Assembly: GCF_041468085.1 (NCBI RefSeq)
Contig: NZ_CP121017.1
Location: 776,001-840,000 of the forward strand
Direction: 5' to 3'
DNA length: 64,000 bases
DNA from: Tistrella mobilis
GTDB lineage: Bacteria > Pseudomonadota > Alphaproteobacteria > Tistrellales > Tistrellaceae
The position numbers and the translations under genes are program-made. Numbering within the stretch: position 1 is the first letter of the stretch; the number at the start of each line of letters is the position of its first letter. A model generated the notes under the pieces. The model was not told where the DNA came from and did not search any database. It saw only the letters and a list, made by a program, of their open reading frames with translations. Positions 61,028 to 64,000 of the stretch are shown one piece after another.

Positions 61028-62328
61028 TGTCGCGGCGCCCGGCCTTCAGGGTTCTGGCTGCGGCCGTCGCGGCGCTGGGCATTGCCCGTGCGCCGGCTGC
61101 CGCGCCCGTCTCGCCTGAGACGCCGCTGCCCGAAGCCGCCCGGCCGCTCTGCCAGGCGATGGCCGGGCGGGTGGACGCGATCGGCGGCGCCGGGCCGGTC
61201 TTTCTGCGCAGCTGGGATGCCCCCGCGGGGGCGGGCCTGCATCCGGACCCGGCGCTTGCCGGCGCCGCCTTCGCTTATGACAACGCCCTGGCGCTTCGGG
61301 CGTTGATCGCCTGCGGCCGCAGCGATGCCGCCGCCAGAATCGCCGCCGCCTTCACCGATGCCGTGCTGTCGGAAGATCCGCGCCAGGCCGGCGTCGATCG
61401 CGGCCGTGTGCGCAATGCCTATCGGGCCGGTGCCCAGACGGAAAGCCCGCCGCCGCCCAATGGCTGGTGGGACGATGCCGCCGGCCGCTGGGTGGAAGAT
61501 CCCTATCAGGCCGGTACCGCCACCGGCAATGCGGCCTGGGTGGGCCTCGCGTTGCTCGCGGTGGTCGAGCGACCGGAGGATACCGCCTTCCCGGCCGATC
61601 TGCGCGGGCATGCGCTGGACGCCACGCGCCGGATCGGCCGCTGGGTGATCGATCAGACCGCCGATGAAGCAGGCCCGGGCGGCTATACCGGTGGGGTGGA
61701 CGGTTCGGGAACGGGGCTGCGCCGGATCGGCTGGAAATCGACCGAACATCACGCCGATCTGGTGGCGCTTTTTTCCCGTCTCGCGGCGGCCGATCCCGGC
61801 AATGCCGACTGGCCGGCCGCTGCCGATCGGGCCCGCGCCTTCCTCGACCGGATGTGGCAGGCCGGCCGGGATCATTTTCCGACCGGCACGCTGCCCGACG
61901 GGGCGACCGTGAACACCGCGACTTCTGGTCTGGATGCCCAGCTCTGGCCGCTGCTGCTGGGGGACGCGCCCCGGCTCTGGCAAGGCGCCTGGGCCTGGGC
62001 GGGGGACGCGCATGGCATCGACGGCGGGTTCGATTTCAACGACGATCGCGACGGGATCTGGATCGAGGGCACCGCCCAGGCCGCCCTGGTCGCCGACCGT
62101 CTGGGCCAGACGGACGAGGCGCAGCGTCTGCTCCATCTGGTGCTGGGCGAGGCTTCTCCCGGCGGCTGGCTCTGGGCGACACGCAACCCCTCCATCACCA
62201 CCGGCCTCGCCATCGGGCCGGACAGTGTGATCGACGATTTCCGCTACCACCGCTGGCCGCATCTGGGGGCCACGGCCTGGGCGGTGCTGGCGGCGGCCCG
62301 GGCCAATCCGTTTACGAGCGCCCGTTGA
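61027..62328 (+). CDS. Exported protein with predicted alpha/alpha-toroid fold, function unknown
   Basis: Protein of 433 residues with an N-terminal signal-like segment (RPAFRVLAAAVAALGIARAPAAA). The mature part has repeated helix pairs with Trp, Gly and Asp, such as AFAYDNALALRALIACG, GNAAWVGLALLAVV and LDAQLWPLLLGDAPRLWQGAWAWA. DGIWIEGTAQAALVADRLG and a GYTGGVDGSG turn fit a six-hairpin glycosidase-like toroid, as in GH-type or cellobiose-2-epimerase-like enzymes. WIEG with its Glu could be catalytic, but this is not shown. It overlaps the YciI gene by 1 nt and is convergent with the Lrp gene by 17 nt. Confidence 0.6.
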   Translation: MSRRPAFRVLAAAVAALGIARAPAAAPVSPETPLPEAARPLCQAMAGRVDAIGGAGPVFLRSWDAPAGAGLHPDPALAGAAFAYDNALALRALIACGRSDAAARIAAAFTDAVLSEDPRQAGVDRGRVRNAYRAGAQTESPPPPNGWWDDAAGRWVEDPYQAGTATGNAAWVGLALLAVVERPEDTAFPADLRGHALDATRRIGRWVIDQTADEAGPGGYTGGVDGSGTGLRRIGWKSTEHHADLVALFSRLAAADPGNADWPAAADRARAFLDRMWQAGRDHFPTGTLPDGATVNTATSGLDAQLWPLLLGDAPRLWQGAWAWAGDAHGIDGGFDFNDDRDGIWIEGTAQAALVADRLGQTDEAQRLLHLVLGEASPGGWLWATRNPSITTGLAIGPDSVIDDFRYHRWPHLGATAWAVLAAARANPFTSAR

Positions 62329-62815
62329 CGGCAGTATCCACCGGTACCGTCAGCCCGACCTTCACGCGCTCCATGGCGACGAAAGTCCGGAAGCGGCGGA
62401 CATTGGGGTCGTCGAGGAACAGCCGGCGGGTGAGCGCCTGATAGGCGCCCATATCCGGGACCGTCACCACCAGCACGAAATCGGCCTCGCCGGTGACGTA
62501 GTAGCATTGCTGGACCTCGGGGGCCGCGGCAAAGGCGGCCCGGGTGGCATCCAGCGGTGCCGCCTGTTCGCTTTCCACCTCCACCAGAACCAGAATGGTG
62601 ATCGGCCGGCCCACCCGCGCCGGATCGACGATCGCGGCATTGGCCAGAATGACGCCGATTTCCTCCAGCCGCCGGATCCGCCGCTGCACCGCCGGCGTCG
62701 ACAGCGCCACCGCCTCGGCGATCCTGCGTTGCGGGAGGCGGGCATCCTGCTGAAGCAACGCCAGGATCGCCAGATCGAAGCCGTCGAGTTCGGCGCGGTT
62801 GGATCCTATCGTCAT
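62312..62815 (-). CDS. Lrp/AsnC-family transcriptional regulator
   Basis: Regulator of 167 residues. The N-terminal helix-turn-helix is LDGFDLAILALLQQDARLPQRRIAEAVALSTPAVQRRIRRLEEIGVI. The C-terminal RAM (ACT-like) ligand domain runs ITILVLVEVESEQAAPLDATRAAFAAAPEVQQCYYVTGEADFVLVVTVPDM. It is divergent from the diaminopropionate ammonia-lyase gene 111 nt away and probably controls it in response to the amino-acid substrate. Confidence 0.92.
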   Translation of the reverse strand: MTIGSNRAELDGFDLAILALLQQDARLPQRRIAEAVALSTPAVQRRIRRLEEIGVILANAAIVDPARVGRPITILVLVEVESEQAAPLDATRAAFAAAPEVQQCYYVTGEADFVLVVTVPDMGAYQALTRRLFLDDPNVRRFRTFVAMERVKVGLTVPVDTAVNGRS

Positions 62816-62926
62816 CCGGCGGTCCTCTGGTGAGAAAAAATTGCGCGGTTACCCGCGGATCAAAGCGCCTTTCTCTGCCGTCACGCAATATCCTTCCATT
62901 CTCTCACAGCAGTCAGAGGATGGACC

Positions 62927-64000
62927 ATGTATCTGCCCAACATGCTCGCCGATGCCGGCCGGTCGCTCGATCCCGACGACGAGGCCGCCTTCGGTGCCGG
63001 GGCCGCGGCAGCGGCGGAAGCCCTTTTCGCCGTCACCCATGGCGAGGGGCCGACACCGCTGGTCGATCTGCCGGGGCTCGCGGCCGCCTCGGGGCTGGGC
63101 GCGCTGCTGGTGAAGGATGAAAGCGGTCGTCACGGCCTGGGCAGCTTCAAGGCGCTGGGTGGTGCCCATGCCGCCATCCGCCTGGCGCTGGACGAGGCCG
63201 GGCGGCGGGCAGGGCGCCCATTCGGGCCTGAAGATCTCGGCACGCCCGCCCTCAGGGCGGTTACCCGCAGCCTCACAATGGCCTGTGCCACCGACGGCAA
63301 TCATGGCCGGTCGGTCGCAGCCGGGGCGCGGCTGGTGGGCGCGCGCGCCGTGGTCTTTCTGCATCAGGGCGTGCGCGAGGTGCGTGCCGACGCGATCCGG
63401 GCCGAGGGCGCCGAAATTCTGCGGGTCGCGGGTGACTATGACGACAGCCTGGCCGCGGTTGCCCGCAGCTGTGCGGCCGAAGGCTGGATCAACGTCTCCG
63501 ATATGGCCCTGCCGGGGCAGGAGCGGATCCCGACCCTGGTGATGCAGGGCTATACCGTGATGGCGGCGGAGATCCTGCGCCAATGCGGCGACCGGCCGCC
63601 GACCCATCTGTTCCTGCAGGCCGGCGTCGGCGGCATGGCGGCGGCGGTTGCGGCACATCTGGCCCTGGCCGGTCTGGGCGCCCGGCTGGTGGTGGTGGAA
63701 CCCGAAGGGGCCGCCTGCCTGCTGGAGAGCGCGCGCGCCGGGCGGCGGTTGCAACTCGCCACCCATGCGCCGACCGTGATGGCGCTGCTTGAATGCCGCG
63801 AGCCTTCGGCGACCGGCTGGCGTATCCTCTCCCGCCTCGCCCGCGATTTCATGGCGGTGCCCGATACGGCGGCACGGGCGGCGGTGAACCGGCTGGCGCG
63901 TCCGCTTGCCGGTGATCCGGCACTGGTGGTGGGCGAGAGTGGGGCGGCGGGGCTTGCCGGGGTGTTGCAGGCGGTCGCCGATCCGGCTCTTCAGGCGGCG
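62927..64000 (+). CDS. dpaL: Diaminopropionate ammonia-lyase, 3' truncated by window edge
   Basis: PLP-dependent fold-type II lyase, 358 residues visible of about 400. PLP Lys75 is in GRHGLGSFKALGGAHA. Family signatures are ACATDGNHGRSVAAGARLVGA, NVSDMALPGQERIPTLVMQGYTVMAAE and the glycine loop LFLQAGVGGMAAAVAAH. This follows YgeX/DpaL, which converts 2,3-diaminopropionate to pyruvate and ammonia. The ATG at 62927 is chosen, with AGAGGA about 7 nt upstream. It is divergent from an Lrp regulator, a normal arrangement for amino-acid catabolic genes. The frame stays open to the window end. Confidence 0.92.
   Translation, partial: MYLPNMLADAGRSLDPDDEAAFGAGAAAAAEALFAVTHGEGPTPLVDLPGLAAASGLGALLVKDESGRHGLGSFKALGGAHAAIRLALDEAGRRAGRPFGPEDLGTPALRAVTRSLTMACATDGNHGRSVAAGARLVGARAVVFLHQGVREVRADAIRAEGAEILRVAGDYDDSLAAVARSCAAEGWINVSDMALPGQERIPTLVMQGYTVMAAEILRQCGDRPPTHLFLQAGVGGMAAAVAAHLALAGLGARLVVVEPEGAACLLESARAGRRLQLATHAPTVMALLECREPSATGWRILSRLARDFMAVPDTAARAAVNRLARPLAGDPALVVGESGAAGLAGVLQAVADPALQAA

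Overview
This is a GC-rich window (apart from one AT-rich stretch) from an alphaproteobacterial chromosome. The group is indicated by a circularly permuted two-piece tmRNA gene, an alphaproteobacterial-type SspB, an NDUFS4-like complex I accessory subunit, the N-acetylglutaminylglutamine (NAGGN) osmolyte genes and an Irr-box-like operator pair at ahpC. The gene content suggests a Rhodospirillales-type organism such as Tistrella; that genus guess is inference only. Most of the window is tightly packed chromosomal DNA with many 1-8 nt gene overlaps. No phage, insertion sequence, integrase or CRISPR array was seen.

Layout. 1-2.9 kb: polar amino-acid ABC transporter (two permeases, ATPase; the first permease is cut by the window edge) ending in a strong terminator. 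3-11.5 kb: alpha/beta hydrolase, a GNAT plus two-flavoprotein operon, a sulfurtransferase, a redoxin/2OG-Fe(II) oxygenase fusion, an AlaX editing protein and a cysteine synthase. 11.6-16.5 kb: the NAGGN trio (amidotransferase, synthetase, M42 hydrolase). 17-18.6 kb: ahpC and ahpD behind two Irr/PerR-like operators. 18.7-27.7 kb: SocA-like protein, M48 protease, two divergent chemoreceptors, ArfB, TetR regulator, ChaN-like protein and small membrane proteins. 29.9-37.6 kb: a ten-gene Mrp-type cation/proton antiporter operon carrying three NuoL/M/N-like subunits. 37.9-40.6 kb: a TPP-riboswitch-controlled thiamine-precursor ABC transporter (thiZ-thiX-thiY order). 41-54 kb: assorted metabolic, transport and regulator genes, including three LysR genes and a PemK/Phd-like toxin-antitoxin pair whose toxin looks damaged. 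54.9-56.2 kb: an AT-rich insert with one gene of unknown function. 56.3-64 kb: two tRNAs, an NDUFS4-like subunit, RHH and YbaK proteins, sspB, ssrA, thyX, a YciI protein, a secreted toroid-like protein, an Lrp regulator and a divergent diaminopropionate ammonia-lyase cut by the right edge.

How the parts relate. Three stress themes recur. The NAGGN operon and the Mrp antiporter fit osmotic, sodium and alkaline stress. AhpC/AhpD under an apparent Fur-family operator fits peroxide and iron stress. ssrA, sspB and arfB are three parts of ribosome rescue and tagged-protein degradation, and ssrA and sspB are adjacent on one strand. The least explained items are the 379-residue protein in the AT-rich insert, the SocA-like protein with a long basic tail, the redoxin-oxygenase fusion and the triple-antiporter Mrp operon.
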